Positions 36,690 through 46,962 of a DNA stretch of 64,000 bases are shown here, piece by piece; position 1 is the stretch's first letter; each line of letters begins with the position of its first letter. The notes under the pieces were generated by a model, which was given only the letters and a program-made list of their open reading frames with translations, was not told the origin of the DNA and did not search any database. The DNA lies in NCBI GenBank assembly GCA_021229015.1, contig CM037777.1, positions 29,077,584 to 29,141,583 on the forward strand. The letters are read 5' to 3'. The position numbers and the translations under genes were made by a program. The stretch comes from Solen grandis (lineage: Eukaryota > Mollusca > Bivalvia > Adapedonta > Solenidae).

Positions 36690-38287
36690 TTAAAGGAATA
36701 TAGAACAAAATCCTGCATATGACAGATTATAACAGGGCCCTACTTCTATAATATGTATGATACTAAACCCAGTATCAAACCAACCAAACCTTGATTACCC
36801 TCTAATGCTAAGTGCCAAGCAATAGAAATAAAAGTAAAAATGAATGTGTCTGACATTTTTTAATCTTTCGTTTTCATAATTAAAGAGGAAATTGACAATG
36901 GACAATGTGACAGACATTTTGGTTTAACTGAGTTCAAAACTTTAAAAACAACTAAGGAAAAAGCTCAATCCAATTATTTCTACTGCTGCTTTGTGTTACG
37001 ACTAGATATTCCATTTTCAACAATTAAAAACTTTAGAGAAAAGCATTCTAATTAAATAACTGTTGACATCTGACCTGTTTTTTTTTCTTAAATGATTTAA
37101 TAAAGATCAAATGTTAATATTGATTCTTGACAGTTTTTACTCTCATGTAAAGAAAATTAAATCAGTATTACACATCTGTGAAAAAAATATGTCACAAAAA
37201 ATCTTATCGTGGAAAATTAAATAAAACATGACATGACATAAAGTTGTGATAATCTTTTTAGAACATTTTTTTTCTAAAACTAATTTACAATAATATGCAA
37301 TCTTGATTATGTCTGTGAAATATATAATCATGAACAACATCTAATATAGGAAAATAAAAAAATATATGGCATGACACCAAGATGTACGAGTGTTTTTCTC
37401 TTTAAAAAGGTTAGTCTTAAAATATTTTTCATTGATCAGCAGTCATGCTAATTGAATTCAATTCACAAGCAGGGAGACGCAATGACAGAGACAGATTCCA
37501 TTTATCAGGAGGAAAACACGTCACCTGGAGAAATCCCAGAGCATATCGAGGCAGCCGGAGATCAAATTTCAAGTTCCTTTGGGAGTTCATTGCTCTATTG
37601 TACTTCAATGACAAGAGCACCTCATGCTAATGCAAACGCTTGTCTTTTTTTTTTTCAATTAAATACAGGGGAAATATGTTTGGTCAAAATGGACCTAAGT
37701 GTTATGGCCCTTGATGGGAATGTAGCCCTTGTGATAGAGAACAAGTATGTGATGTTTCATGACTAAAAGTTTAATAGTTAAAAAAGTTATGGTCAAGGTT
37801 AAAGTTTTGGGTTTTTTTTTCTCTTTGGAACCAACTAATGCTGGTCCATTTATTAAAGTATAAAATCGTTACTTACAATAACAATACATAAATGCACGCA
37901 TTTTAAAAATGTATATATGTTTCATTTAGTTTAACATTTTTAAAAAAAAAAAAAGTAAAAAAAAAAGCATATATTCAAAATATATTAAACACATGCACAC
38001 ATTAAAGTTTTTTTACCAATACGATGACACCACAGTAATGACAATACTTCCATTTTTTTTTCTTTGAAAAACAGACAAGCTTAAAACTGCATAGAAGAAC
38101 TGATTTTCTTCCTTATCTCTCTCTCAGTAAAATTCCCCAAAAATTGCAGCATTTGAGACTTAAAGTCTTAAGTCTCAAATCCAGAAATCTTCAGGTAACA
38201 AACTATGGATATTTTAAAAGACATGTTTTGTAGTACTGGCAAGAAGATCAATCCATGAAAAGCAGCCCAAGATCAGACAGTTCCTGG
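36690..38287. other. Unannotated AT-rich sequence
   Basis: Contains the exon candidate at 37487 and a repeat starting GACAAGAGCACC at 37609 with GGTCAAAATGGACCTAAG (related copy at about 45600-45720). No gene otherwise. Confidence 0.3.
37487..37608 (+). CDS. Candidate exon-like acidic segment, unidentified
   Basis: Preceded by ACAAGCAG and open as AMTETDSIYQEENTSPGEIP..., acidic and not low complexity, unlike the repeats around it. No good GT donor is seen before a repeat begins near 37609. Could be a fragment of coding sequence or chance. Confidence 0.2.
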
Positions 38288-38377
38288 AGGTACTATAAAA
38301 CCAGTCATTTTTGTTGACATTAAATTTCAAGGAATCCGTCATAAAATCAATTTCGTTGGTACAAATATTCATGAAAC
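38288..38377 (-). mobile_element. MITE terminal segment, interrupted by the DIRS element
   Basis: Reads on the minus strand like the right end of the MITE at 33291-33771 (shared ATATTTGT...AACAAAAATGA..., ending in a TACTATAAAACCAGTCATT-type terminus). The DIRS element separates it from the rest of the same MITE at 44604-44912. Confidence 0.6.
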
Positions 38378-38420
38378 ATGAAATTTTTGAAGTAAAATTA
38401 ATTTTAATTAGTAAATACTT

Positions 38421-38555
38421 ACCTGTTATTACTTCAGGTATGTGTCTATTTGTGCACAGCTTCCAAAACAGAGTCCGCAAAATAAACCATTCCCTAAACC
38501 CCCTAGTTACCGGAAGTGTAACCCCCGTTCTCCAATTGTATATGAAGCCATCGAG
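38421..38555. repeat. Left inverted terminal repeat of the DIRS element
   Basis: Complementary to 44443-44580, essentially identical for about 120 bases and then diverging with a small indel before a shared GAAGCCATCGAG. It starts with the partial palindrome ACCTGTTATTACTTCAGGT. Confidence 0.9.
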
Positions 38556-38597
38556 GGATACAACCGCCAGCAAGCGGGGAGGGAGGTGGGACTCTGT

Positions 38598-38694
38598 AAT
38601 AACAGGTAAGTATTTACTAATTAAAATTAATTTTACTTCAAAAATTTCATTTTAATAGCATAAATACGTTACCTGTTATTACTTCAGGTATGAC
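38598..38694. repeat. DIRS internal complementary region (circle-junction template)
   Basis: 38598-38650 is the reverse complement of the left outer end (38378-38430). 38647-38694 matches the reverse complement of the right outer end (44556-44603). In DIRS replication this region templates joining of the two ends into a circle. The abutting halves overlap at TCAT. Confidence 0.88.
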
Positions 38695-38792
38695 TTCGTC
38701 GCTAAGGCGGGAGGTTGCTAACAAAGAACCTTGATTGCAGCGATACCCGAAGTAGAAAACGACCAAAGCCGCCGAGGCGTCAGACATGATGA

Positions 38793-39890
38793 TTAAACTA
38801 TTGTCTGAGCCACTACAAGTGGACCCAAATCCACAAGGTTTTGTGATTGGTTAGCCAGTGAGCGGAGATAAAAGGAAGAAAACGTAGTAGAAGACTTCCA
38901 AGAGGCCGCTTTGAGAATATCATCCATGGGAGATTTATTCAAGAAAGCCCAAGAAGCAGACAAAGCACGGAGCTCATGTGGTCTAATTCTTAAAAAGGAT
39001 AGATCCCTGTCCGAAAGATCCGAATAGGCAAACTTGATAGTTGAGGCTACCCAACGAGATATTGATGCTGCCGAAACTTCGCCCCCCCCCCCCCTTTTAT
39101 TGGGAGGAAAAGTCGAAGACGACGACCCCGTAAAGATTTAACCTTCTGGAGGTAAAACTTCAAGGCTCTAACTGGGCAAAGAAGCCGATCAGGATCTCCC
39201 CTGGTGCAAGACCTAGCAAGGCTCGGAATAACTACCGGAGGGGGACAGACCGAAGGAAGCTGAGTTTTCGCAAGGAAACCAGGTTGAAAGCTCAAAGATA
39301 CAGAGCCATCAGATTTGTTAAAGCGTAAATAGCCTTCCTCAGTAGAAAAGGCATGAATTTCGCAACGACGTTTAGAAGACGCCATTGCTATAAGAAAGAC
39401 CGTCTTCCATGTTACGTGCAGTAGAGAAGCCTCAGAAAGAGGTTCAAAAGGTGCCTTAGTAAGAGCCAGTAAAACACAAGAAAGATCCCACTTCGGAGTT
39501 AACGAACGAGAAACTGGCCTAGACAGTTCAAACGAACGAATAATTTCCGAAAGATAAGGATCCGAACCAAGGGAAGAGGATCTGTGAAACTTAAGCGTGT
39601 TCGATAACATAGACCTATAACCCTTGATAGAACTGACCGCAAGTTTTTTCTCGTTAAAAAGAAAAACTAGAAAGTTAGCGATTTCTCTGACAGGAGCTTT
39701 GACCGGATTAATCTGCCGTGCGATACACCAATCACGGAAGACCTTCCACTTTGCCTGGTAGACAGATCGAGTAGATTGTCTCCTGGCTTTAGAGATAATA
39801 GAGGCAACTGTTGCCGAAAATTTCTTCTGTCTAACTCGCTGTTGGATAACATCCAAGCGTGAAGACGAAGAGCGCAAGGATTGTCGTGAA
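38793..39890 (-). pseudogene. DIRS ORF3: tyrosine recombinase, frameshifted at a C13 tract
   Basis: Integrates the circular element copy by site-specific strand exchange. The N-terminal core-binding part (YQAKWKVFRDWC, then KGYRSMLSNTLKF) reads from about 39880 down to the 13-C run at 39082-39094, after which the frame is lost. In the next frame the catalytic end continues cleanly: RPHELRALSASWAF (the HxLR motif), then SSFYLRSL with the likely nucleophile tyrosine, and a stop at 38793-38795. Without the one-base shift the protein lacks its catalytic His, Arg and Tyr. The open frame extends upstream to 40645 but that part is only the shadow of RT/RNase H. Family assignment is firm; the exact start is not. 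Confidence 0.85.
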
Positions 39891-41670
39891 GGACCCTGTT
39901 CCGACCTTGTGACAGAAGGTCCGGAACCTGGGGAAGTTCTACAGGATCGTCTATCAGAAGATCCAGAAGATCCACGAACCAAGATCTCGTTGGCCAAAGT
40001 GGAGCTACAAGGAGGATCCGGCACTGAGATCGCAGGATTTTCCTTAGAACTAAGGGAATCAGAGAAAACGGTGGAAACGCATAAGCAAATAGATGATCCC
40101 AGTTTACAGACAGAGCATCTATCGCCCAAGCCCGGTGATCCGATACCGGTGACACAAACAGCGGAAGCTGGTTGTTCAGCCTGGTAGCAAATAGATCGAC
40201 AGACGGAGACCCGAAAATCGCAAACAGAGTTGTCGCGATCCGAGGAAGTAACTTCCATTCCGAGGGGAGAAGAGAATGTCTGCGGGACAGTTGGTCCGCT
40301 AGAACATTTAGAAGGTGCCATGCTTCCATGCACAGAGAAGGCGAGTGCGTCCCCCCCTGTCTGCGGATGTAAGAGACAACAGTCGTGTTGTCCGTAGATA
40401 CTAGAACAGATTTGCCTCGAATGAGAGGAGAAAACTGTCGTAAGGCTAGTAGAACCGCTTTGAGTTCGAGGTTGTTGATATGAAGAGAACTGTCCTGAGG
40501 GGACCAAAGACCCGAGGCCGTGAGACCCAGAGGTTCCAGATGAGCACCCCAGCCTGACAGACTGGCATCCGAGAAGAGGAACAGTTCCGGTTGAGGAGGA
40601 GAAAGAGGAACACCCTCTCGGAGAAACGAGGGGGAATTCCACCAACTGAGATGATGAACCAATTCCGGAGAAACCGGAAGAATGGTCTGTAAATGGTCTC
40701 GACTGGGACGCCAGATCGAGAGTAGTATAAACTGAAGAGGTCGCATGTGAAGGCGGCCCAGCGGAACAAGATCCGCTGCTGCATTAAGTACTCCGAGAAG
40801 CGATAGGAATTCGCGGGCTGAGATCGATTGCCGACGCGAAAACCCCCGAACCAGAGTTAGAAGAGACATAAGTCTGGGTTCCGGAATTCTGATCCTGTTT
40901 AGGTCGGTCAGGAATTGCATCCCGACAAACGTGAAGTTCTGGGATGGGATCAACTCCGATTTCTCGGAGTTGAGGATGAAGCCTAGCCGGAGAGCTAGGT
41001 CTGTCACCCATCGAAGTTCGTCGAGAAGAGCGACTGGGTCCATGTGAAGAAGAAGCCAGTCGTCGAAATACGCCAGGAGGCGTGAGCCGCGAAAATGAAC
41101 CCTGGCGACCAGAACCGAAACTATTTTGGTGAAGATTCTGGGGGCCGAAGACAGGCCGAACGGAAGGGCCTTGAACTGGTAGACAGTTTGGCCATCCGTA
41201 AAACGAAGGTATTTCCTGGAATGAGGATGGATAGATACATGGAAGTAAGCATCCGATAAATCCAGGGAAACAGCCCAGTGACCGGGGAGGACGGCTGCCC
41301 TGATCGACGAAGTTGTTTCCATTTTGAAGTGTTCCTTCGGAATGAAGGAGTTTAGATGAGACAGGTCTATGACCGGTCGAAACCCGCCGTCCTTCTTGGG
41401 AACCAGAAAGAGACGGCTGTAAAACCCCGGAGAGGTTGGAATCGAGACCCTTTCTACCGCTCCTTTTTCCAGAAGATCTGAAATGGCGAGTCCCAGACGA
41501 GGATGATTGGAGGAGAGATGAATGGGAGAGCGTGATAGTGGAGGGGGACGACTGAACGGAACCCGATACCCGTGTCTCACGATAGACAGGACCCATTGGT
41601 CGTCGGTGATTGTCTCCCAATGATGAATGAAATGAGTGAGTCTGCCGCCTACTGGAAGGGGCAGAAACAC
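39667..41670 (-). CDS. DIRS ORF2: reverse transcriptase and RNase H, 667 aa
   Basis: Copies element RNA to DNA and degrades the RNA strand. Palm motifs are visible: A SLDLSDAYFH (residues 135-144), B LPFGLSSAPRIF (169-180), C YFDD (201-204; YVDD/YFDD are usual variants). RNase H acidic residues: D368 in FSDAS, E402 in LELKAV, D427 in STDNTT. The stretch VDLFATRLNNQLP after RNase H is typical of DIRS polymerases. The frame is open throughout, so this ORF looks intact. It overlaps the recombinase frame downstream. The start at 41670 is the first ATG of the open frame; the true start could be a little upstream by readthrough from ORF1. Confidence 0.93.
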   Translation of the reverse strand: MFLPLPVGGRLTHFIHHWETITDDQWVLSIVRHGYRVPFSRPPPLSRSPIHLSSNHPRLGLAISDLLEKGAVERVSIPTSPGFYSRLFLVPKKDGGFRPVIDLSHLNSFIPKEHFKMETTSSIRAAVLPGHWAVSLDLSDAYFHVSIHPHSRKYLRFTDGQTVYQFKALPFGLSSAPRIFTKIVSVLVARVHFRGSRLLAYFDDWLLLHMDPVALLDELRWVTDLALRLGFILNSEKSELIPSQNFTFVGMQFLTDLNRIRIPEPRLMSLLTLVRGFSRRQSISAREFLSLLGVLNAAADLVPLGRLHMRPLQFILLSIWRPSRDHLQTILPVSPELVHHLSWWNSPSFLREGVPLSPPQPELFLFSDASLSGWGAHLEPLGLTASGLWSPQDSSLHINNLELKAVLLALRQFSPLIRGKSVLVSTDNTTVVSYIRRQGGTHSPSLCMEAWHLLNVLADQLSRRHSLLPSEWKLLPRIATTLFAIFGSPSVDLFATRLNNQLPLFVSPVSDHRAWAIDALSVNWDHLFAYAFPPFSLIPLVLRKILRSQCRILLVAPLWPTRSWFVDLLDLLIDDPVELPQVPDLLSQGRNRVLHDNPCALRLHAWMLSNSELDRRNFRQQLPLLSLKPGDNLLDLSTRQSGRSSVIGVSHGRLIRSKLLSEKSLTF

Positions 41671-41735
41671 TCTTCCTCCTAATCGAACGTCTGGAAGAGG
41701 AAGCGGAAGAAAGGACGTACCCCTAGGGCTTACTC

Positions 41736-44132
41736 CTACCCCTTTGAGGTAGAAGAAGGGGTGGGGGGCGATGAAGGCGGAAATCGTGGTCGCTGCGGAC
41801 CAGATTGGCGAGCGCCCCTGGAAGAGGGATTGCCTCTGAAAGGAGATTGAGGCTTGCCCTTTTCCGAGTCCTTCGGGGATTTACTGGAAGAAGCCGAAGG
41901 TTTCTTCGGTATCCGGAATTTAGGGGGAGCCGAAGTAGGAGTGCGGGGCTGGAAGGCCACCGCGCCGTGCATTTGCTCCTCCCTGGAGGCATCCGCTACT
42001 TCCTTGATTCGGCCCCCAAAGAGGGACGAAGAAGAAAGAGGGGCCGACCTAAGCTTTTCTCGAGAAGAAGAGAGAAGTAGCTTGTTGGGGCCGTCCAGGA
42101 TGGCATCCCGCCTGCAGCGAGTCATCTCGGAAGAGAGAGAGAGAGAGATAGCAAAATCGAATGTTTTGCCGTCGCTGCTAAGGCCTCTAAAAGAAGCCTG
42201 ACGGAAGCAGATAAAGCATCCTTTTGTTGTAGCTTGACCGAAAGAGCGGCCACGAAGGAGTCAGTATGCGACGAGATGTCGGAAAGGAAGCGGGAGCGTT
42301 GCTCCCAGCGATCCAGGACCTTCTGCTGAAGCGGTAAAGAGGAGGGGACCTTGAGCCGGAGCCGACTCGCATCTAGGTCCAGTTTCGGGGGGTGGATAGA
42401 AAAATCACCCTCCGGAAACTTGTAGGTCTTGGGGTTAAAACCCAAAGGCCGAAGGTCCGAAGTTGGAATAAACCAGCCCGGTCCTGGCTTAGAGGAGGAT
42501 GAAGATTCAAAATCCTCCAGAGCCGAACGGACGACCGGAGAGAAAGGGAGCAACTCCGGTTCAACCGATTTGGATTCCTTAGGCTTACCGACGAGGTCAA
42601 GGTAACCTTCGCACCTCTTCCGGGAAGGAGGAGGGGCCGGTTTGCATACTGATGCAGGTAAGGTAGCAAAGACCTCCTGAACAGCCCTGTCCATGGAAAA
42701 CCGATTGTCGTCTGACTCCTCGTCCTCGTCAGAGAGAGGATTGTCAGTACGAGGTTCGGAATGAGCGCTGGATCGGCGCGAGGTGGACGAAAGAGGCACG
42801 TCCTCAGCAAATAAGGAGTCCTCCTCCGGAGCATGAAGGGAGATTTCATCCTCCAATTGTCCGCTCGTAGCAGTCCCACTAGTAGGGGGATTGCGAGTAG
42901 AGGGAGGAGACCCAGCCTCAGGGCGCGAAGGGGGAGCATCCTGAGGGGGAAAACCCATGAAAGGAAATGGAGGGAAAAAGGGCCACATAGGGGGCTGTGC
43001 GGAAGAAGCGCCCTGTGGACCCGAGGAGGGAGGAGACTGAAGGAACAGTCTGTGATCAAGGGTCTCTGGTGGCAGAGAAACCCGATCCCTCCTAGAAGAA
43101 GAAGGTTCACCCGGCATGACGGGGGAGGAGGCAGAACTGAAATGCCTGGCGTATTCCCCCATCATGTGGGACCACCATGTGGAAGGGTCAAAGGTCTGTG
43201 GTTGCGCTGAAACATCCGCACCTTGAACCTTCGAAGACGTGGTGGAGCGTAAAGGGGACCGGTCCCGAGTAGCAGAGCTAGGGGACCGGTGACCGGAAAG
43301 ACCCGGGGAACGGTTATGGGACCGTTTCTTGGGCACCCTTGAACGTGGAAGAGGAGGTGGCCGAAGCGGAGAAACCGCAGGGCTACCTGAGGAAAAACTC
43401 GAATCCGAATTCTCGGACAAAATCGGCGAAGACCGGCGACCCACACGTCTAGCGTGATGAGCCGACCTGGCCGTTGATCTGTGCAGATCTCTTGCCGATG
43501 ACCGGTGATGACCGGTCTTGGGTCTCTGAGACCGATGATGACCAGTGACCGGTGATTGATGACCGGTGCCCGGTGAATGATGACCGGTGACCGGTGCCTG
43601 TTGACCGGTGCCGGTGACGGTGCGGGACCGGTGACTGGTCCCCGGGTGATGGTCGGTGACCGGTCTTGACCGGTGACCGGTGGCTAGACCTGACCGGTGA
43701 CCGGTGGTGAGCTTTGCTATGACTACGATCACGTACTTGACCGGTCATGCCCGGTGACCGGTGACCGGTCGGGGTGGTCTCCTTGACTGCTCCCCTGGGG
43801 CTGACACAAGGAGAGCCGGGCAGGGAGCCAGGAGATGAAGGCGGCCTCTCCGGAGAGGGGCGGGAAGCCTTCTTCCTGGGAGGGGGAGAGGGACTCCGAC
43901 CCCCAGCAGCGCTGAACCCGGAGAAGGAGGAGGAAGATGAGGCCTTCCTTTTCCGGGAAGAGTAAGACCGACGGGAGGAGGCTTTCTTCCATATCTCGTC
44001 TGTCCACGAAGCGCAAACGGTGCAGGTGTCGACCCTAGAGCACCCTGAACATGATAGGCAGGATTGATGGGAATCCCAGGACGCCTTAACATGTCCGCAG
44101 GAGCCCCGAGACTGCGACATAGTAAAAAGCAA
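41736..44132 (-). pseudogene. DIRS ORF1, Gag-like protein, in three frame segments
   Basis: The first segment (44132 to about 43449) opens with MSQSRGSCGH and a cysteine cluster of the form CxxCxxCx5CxxC (near 44030-44080), a zinc-knuckle-like head, then becomes Ser/Arg/Pro rich. The middle segment (43732-42122) is a low-complexity region followed by a more ordered C-terminal part. A third segment (42125-41736) contains a SLFGG-type block that I regard as the continuation of the same protein. The frame switches once inside an ACCGGTGA-like repeat (43500-43770) and back again inside a (GA)n run near 42129-42149. Role by analogy: nucleocapsid-type packaging of element RNA. Whether the breaks are real or sequencing errors is open. 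Confidence 0.7.
43500..43770. repeat. ACCGGTGA-rich microsatellite inside DIRS ORF1
   Basis: Irregular tandem copies of ACCGGTGA / GACCGGTG. On the coding strand they read as TGHRS/SPVTGH-type basic repeats in more than one frame, which explains why ORF1 stays open in two frames here and why slippage could shift the frame. Confidence 0.8.
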
Positions 44133-44442
44133 TAAAAAAAATGTATAAAATAAAAAACGGGAAGACCGTAGAAAACCCGTACAAAGAAAACTCGAAACGA
44201 GACAACAGTATATACAAAATCAGTATAATAAAACCAGTGTCACGGGAGCCGAAGCACGGAAACCCGTGACACAAGGCAAAAGGTCCCGATACGGGACGGA
44301 GATTGGGAATTCTACACGAATATAGAATAAAACCAATAAAAACAATATAAACACACAGCCGAGGCTATGAAAAAGTAAGAAAAGGAGAGCTGTAGCGCAC
44401 AGAAGCTATCAAGAAAGGGACACACAAGGTTACCCACTGAAA

Positions 44443-44580
44443 CTCGATGGCTTCCAAAACACAATTGGAGAACGGGGGTTACACTTCCGGTAACTAGGGG
44501 GTTTAGGGAATGGTTTATTTTGCGGACTCTGTTTTGGAAGCTGTGCACAAATAGACACATACCTGAAGTAATAACAGGTA
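44443..44580. repeat. Right inverted terminal repeat of the DIRS element
   Basis: Mirror of 38421-38555. Beyond it, 44581-44603 is an end-specific segment that reappears complementarily in the internal complementary region. Confidence 0.9.
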
Positions 44581-44603
44581 ACGTATTTATGCTATTAAAA
44601 TGA

Positions 44604-44912
44604 GATCTATTAAATAAACAGTTTTCCTTGGGATTGATATTTGTTAATTAATTGATTTTTTAGTTTACCGTCGCTTCAACAGTATTTCAGTCATATAGCG
44701 ACGTCCAGCTAATTACAGGTGGAGGAAGACCCCAAATGCACAGAGGCGTCCGGGTAGAACCATCAACCTATCGCAAGCCAGCTGGAAGGTTTCCTCACAT
44801 GAAAATCCAAATGACCCTGCCAGGACTCAGACCCACGACTTTACCCTCTCAGCCACAGAGGCCCCCAATATTTGCCGATAAAACCATACCCAAAATCAGC
44901 AAAAATTGACTA
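44604..44912 (-). mobile_element. Remainder of the MITE plus embedded SINE, minus strand
   Basis: About 44660-44868 is a tRNA-derived SINE on the minus strand: box A region GGCTGAGAGGGTAAAG and box B GGTCTGAGTCC-like, then the core GGAAACCTTCCAGCTGGCTTGCG and GGTCTTCCTCCACC. The next 46 bases (44868-44912) match 33386-33430, the sequence beside the SINE at 33431, in inverted orientation. Confidence 0.7.
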
Positions 44913-46037
44913 TTTGATAAGTATCTGCTCTGTTTGCTTGTATCTCAGACTCTACATAGTCTGCACAGCAAAGAAAAATCCTTTTATAGTCCGGAAATTT
45001 AATTTTCATCAAGTCGTAAACTTTTACATGAATATCCAGGGGACAATGGGTTAAAATCATGCATGATTTTTAACCAATCCAGTTGCTGTACACATAAAAT
45101 TAGGAAAGTTGAACGCTTTAAATTCAGACTTGCTGCAAATTGCATTGGAATGCTAGGTGAATGAACTGAACTGCATACAAATTGTGTTTCTAGGATAGTT
45201 ATTCATTTAGATTTATTCTGGCAAGGGGAAATATAAAATAAAAATCATATTCCCAACACAAATACTGCACATTTTAATACCTCCCAGCAATGAGATATAT
45301 GCATTTTGACGCCTCAGCAAACAGAGCAGGCCAGGATTAGTTTGATCAGGGTCTCCAACGTCTGCTCATAAAGGATTGTAGCTAAGAATCTACACAGTCT
45401 GCATGCCAAAGAAAAATCTATTGTTTCAAATAACATTCAAAGTTTTAGTCAATTAATAAGCACCATGTCATAATGAATATTCATGAGATACAGGTTTTCC
45501 TTCGCACGAAGATTCCAGGACTAGAAATGTATAAATATGTAGTATAAATTGACAGCTGATGATGAAACTTTTCTGTCTCCTATTTCTGTCATACACTAAA
45601 CCAGAGCACCACATGTGGATGCCAATGCTCATCTGCTAGGGGATTTTTTTTTAAAAGGGAGATGATATAAATATGGTCAAAATGGACTTAAGAGTTATGG
45701 CCCTTGATGGGTAATTTTGGCCTTATAAGTTGAAGGCCCATTATGCTTCCATAAGCAATGTATATTCTCTAGACAGAAAACAAAGTGTGGGTTACAGATT
45801 AGTTACAAGATGCAATCTGTACATTATATAAGTCGTTGATGACAACCTTACTACAGTGCATAAATTCATTCTGTATGTCTCCGTTAACTAATCACAAGTG
45901 CAGAAATTGATGACACAGCAGATAAACAAATTGTGATTCCATGACGGTTTTTCAAATTCAAATCATTTCCGATGACAGACTGTCTTCAGGAATACATGCC
46001 AATGCAAAATGTAAACAATGAGAGTATTTTGACATCC

Positions 46038-46137
46038 NNNNNNNNNNNNNNNNNNNNNNNNNNNNNNNNNNNNNNNNNNNNNNNNNNNNNNNNNNNNNNN
46101 NNNNNNNNNNNNNNNNNNNNNNNNNNNNNNNNNNNNN
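46038..46137. other. Assembly gap (100 N)
   Basis: Exactly 100 unknown bases. With the gap at 32726 it isolates a 13.2-kb contig. Confidence 0.99.
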
Positions 46138-46693
46138 ATTTTTTTAAGTTTATTAACTTACGATGGCCTTTGATTACAACAATCTCTCCGCCTTGGGTTG
46201 ATCCTTCCTAAAATTGAAATAAGTATTACATTTAATGATGTACATCATGTTCATGCAGAGTCACCGTTATCACATAACTTATACATTCGAGCATAACATG
46301 ACACGACTGAATGATGGAAAGAGTTAATTCTAATTGATAAATACCGGTATATAGACAATTGTTATGTGACTTGGACAAATTGATTAAGGGGGCGGGGGCG
46401 TCTTCATCACTTTCAGTGATACTTTTAGATTTGCAGAATTAAACTCTCAAGAACAAGTGGCTTGAACATTCGTCTGAAGTTCATAAGAAATATACTTCCT
46501 TTTTACTTTAACCACAACTGCATAAAATTATTCTTTTTAAAAATAATTATAACATTTTAAATATAAATGTTCAGCACAGTACAGTAACCCCTGCTGTAAA
46601 TTAATGTAATTCACTTGAATGATTTGAATGTGTTTATCCCCCCACCCCGCCACCTAATAGTGAATCACCAAACTACGTCACGATGAGATAATC

Positions 46694-46870
46694 TTACGGT
46701 CGGTTTCCTGTAGCCGAGTGGCTCGAGTATCAGTCCCGTAAATGGAGGTCGTGGGTTTCATCCCCAGTCAGTATAAATCAAGGTCCTTTTGGTTGGTATT
46801 TGTAAAGAACGATTTCTTCTACGAATTTGCAAACAGGTCGTCCTGATGTCAGGATAATGGGACTGATTGC
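46694..46870 (+). mobile_element. Degenerate tRNA-derived SINE
   Basis: GTAGCCGAGTGGCTCGAGT resembles box A and GTCGTGGGTTTCATCCCC a decayed box B about 35 bases later. The downstream part is unlike the MetaSINE-type core, so this is a different family. Confidence 0.5.
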
Positions 46871-46903
46871 GTATCATGCCACTTATCCACTGTGATATCG
46901 TAA

Positions 46904-46907
<4 letters not shown>

Positions 46908-46960
<53 letters not shown>
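46908..46960. repeat. (TA)n microsatellite
   Basis: Uninterrupted alternating TA, about 26 units. Confidence 0.95.

Positions 46961-46962
<2 letters not shown>

Larger units (their letters stand above)
38378..44603 (-). mobile_element. DIRS-type tyrosine-recombinase retrotransposon, near full length (about 6.2 kb)
   Basis: Gene order on the minus strand is Gag-like ORF, RT/RNase H, tyrosine recombinase, the DIRS order. Inverted terminal repeats (38421-38555 and 44443-44580) are nearly identical. The internal complementary region at 38598-38694 is the complement of both outer ends joined: its first half pairs with 38378-38430 and its second half with 44556-44603. That fixes the outer ends, with an ambiguous ATGA shared by both. 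No target-site duplication is visible, as expected for a recombinase-integrated circle. The ITRs' near identity suggests recent insertion, yet ORF1 and the recombinase are frameshifted at repeat tracts. The flanks belong to a MITE carrying a SINE. Much richer in GC and CG than the surroundings. Confidence 0.93.

Noticed and set aside
40784..41620. 278-codon minus-strand open frame
   Set aside because: Overlaps RT/RNase H in another frame. Its Ser/Arg-rich content is a shadow of the GC-rich coding sequence.
42373..43110. 245-codon minus-strand frame overlapping ORF1
   Set aside because: Leu/Arg/Pro-rich shadow of ORF1 with no motif. The other frame has the ordered Gag-like part.
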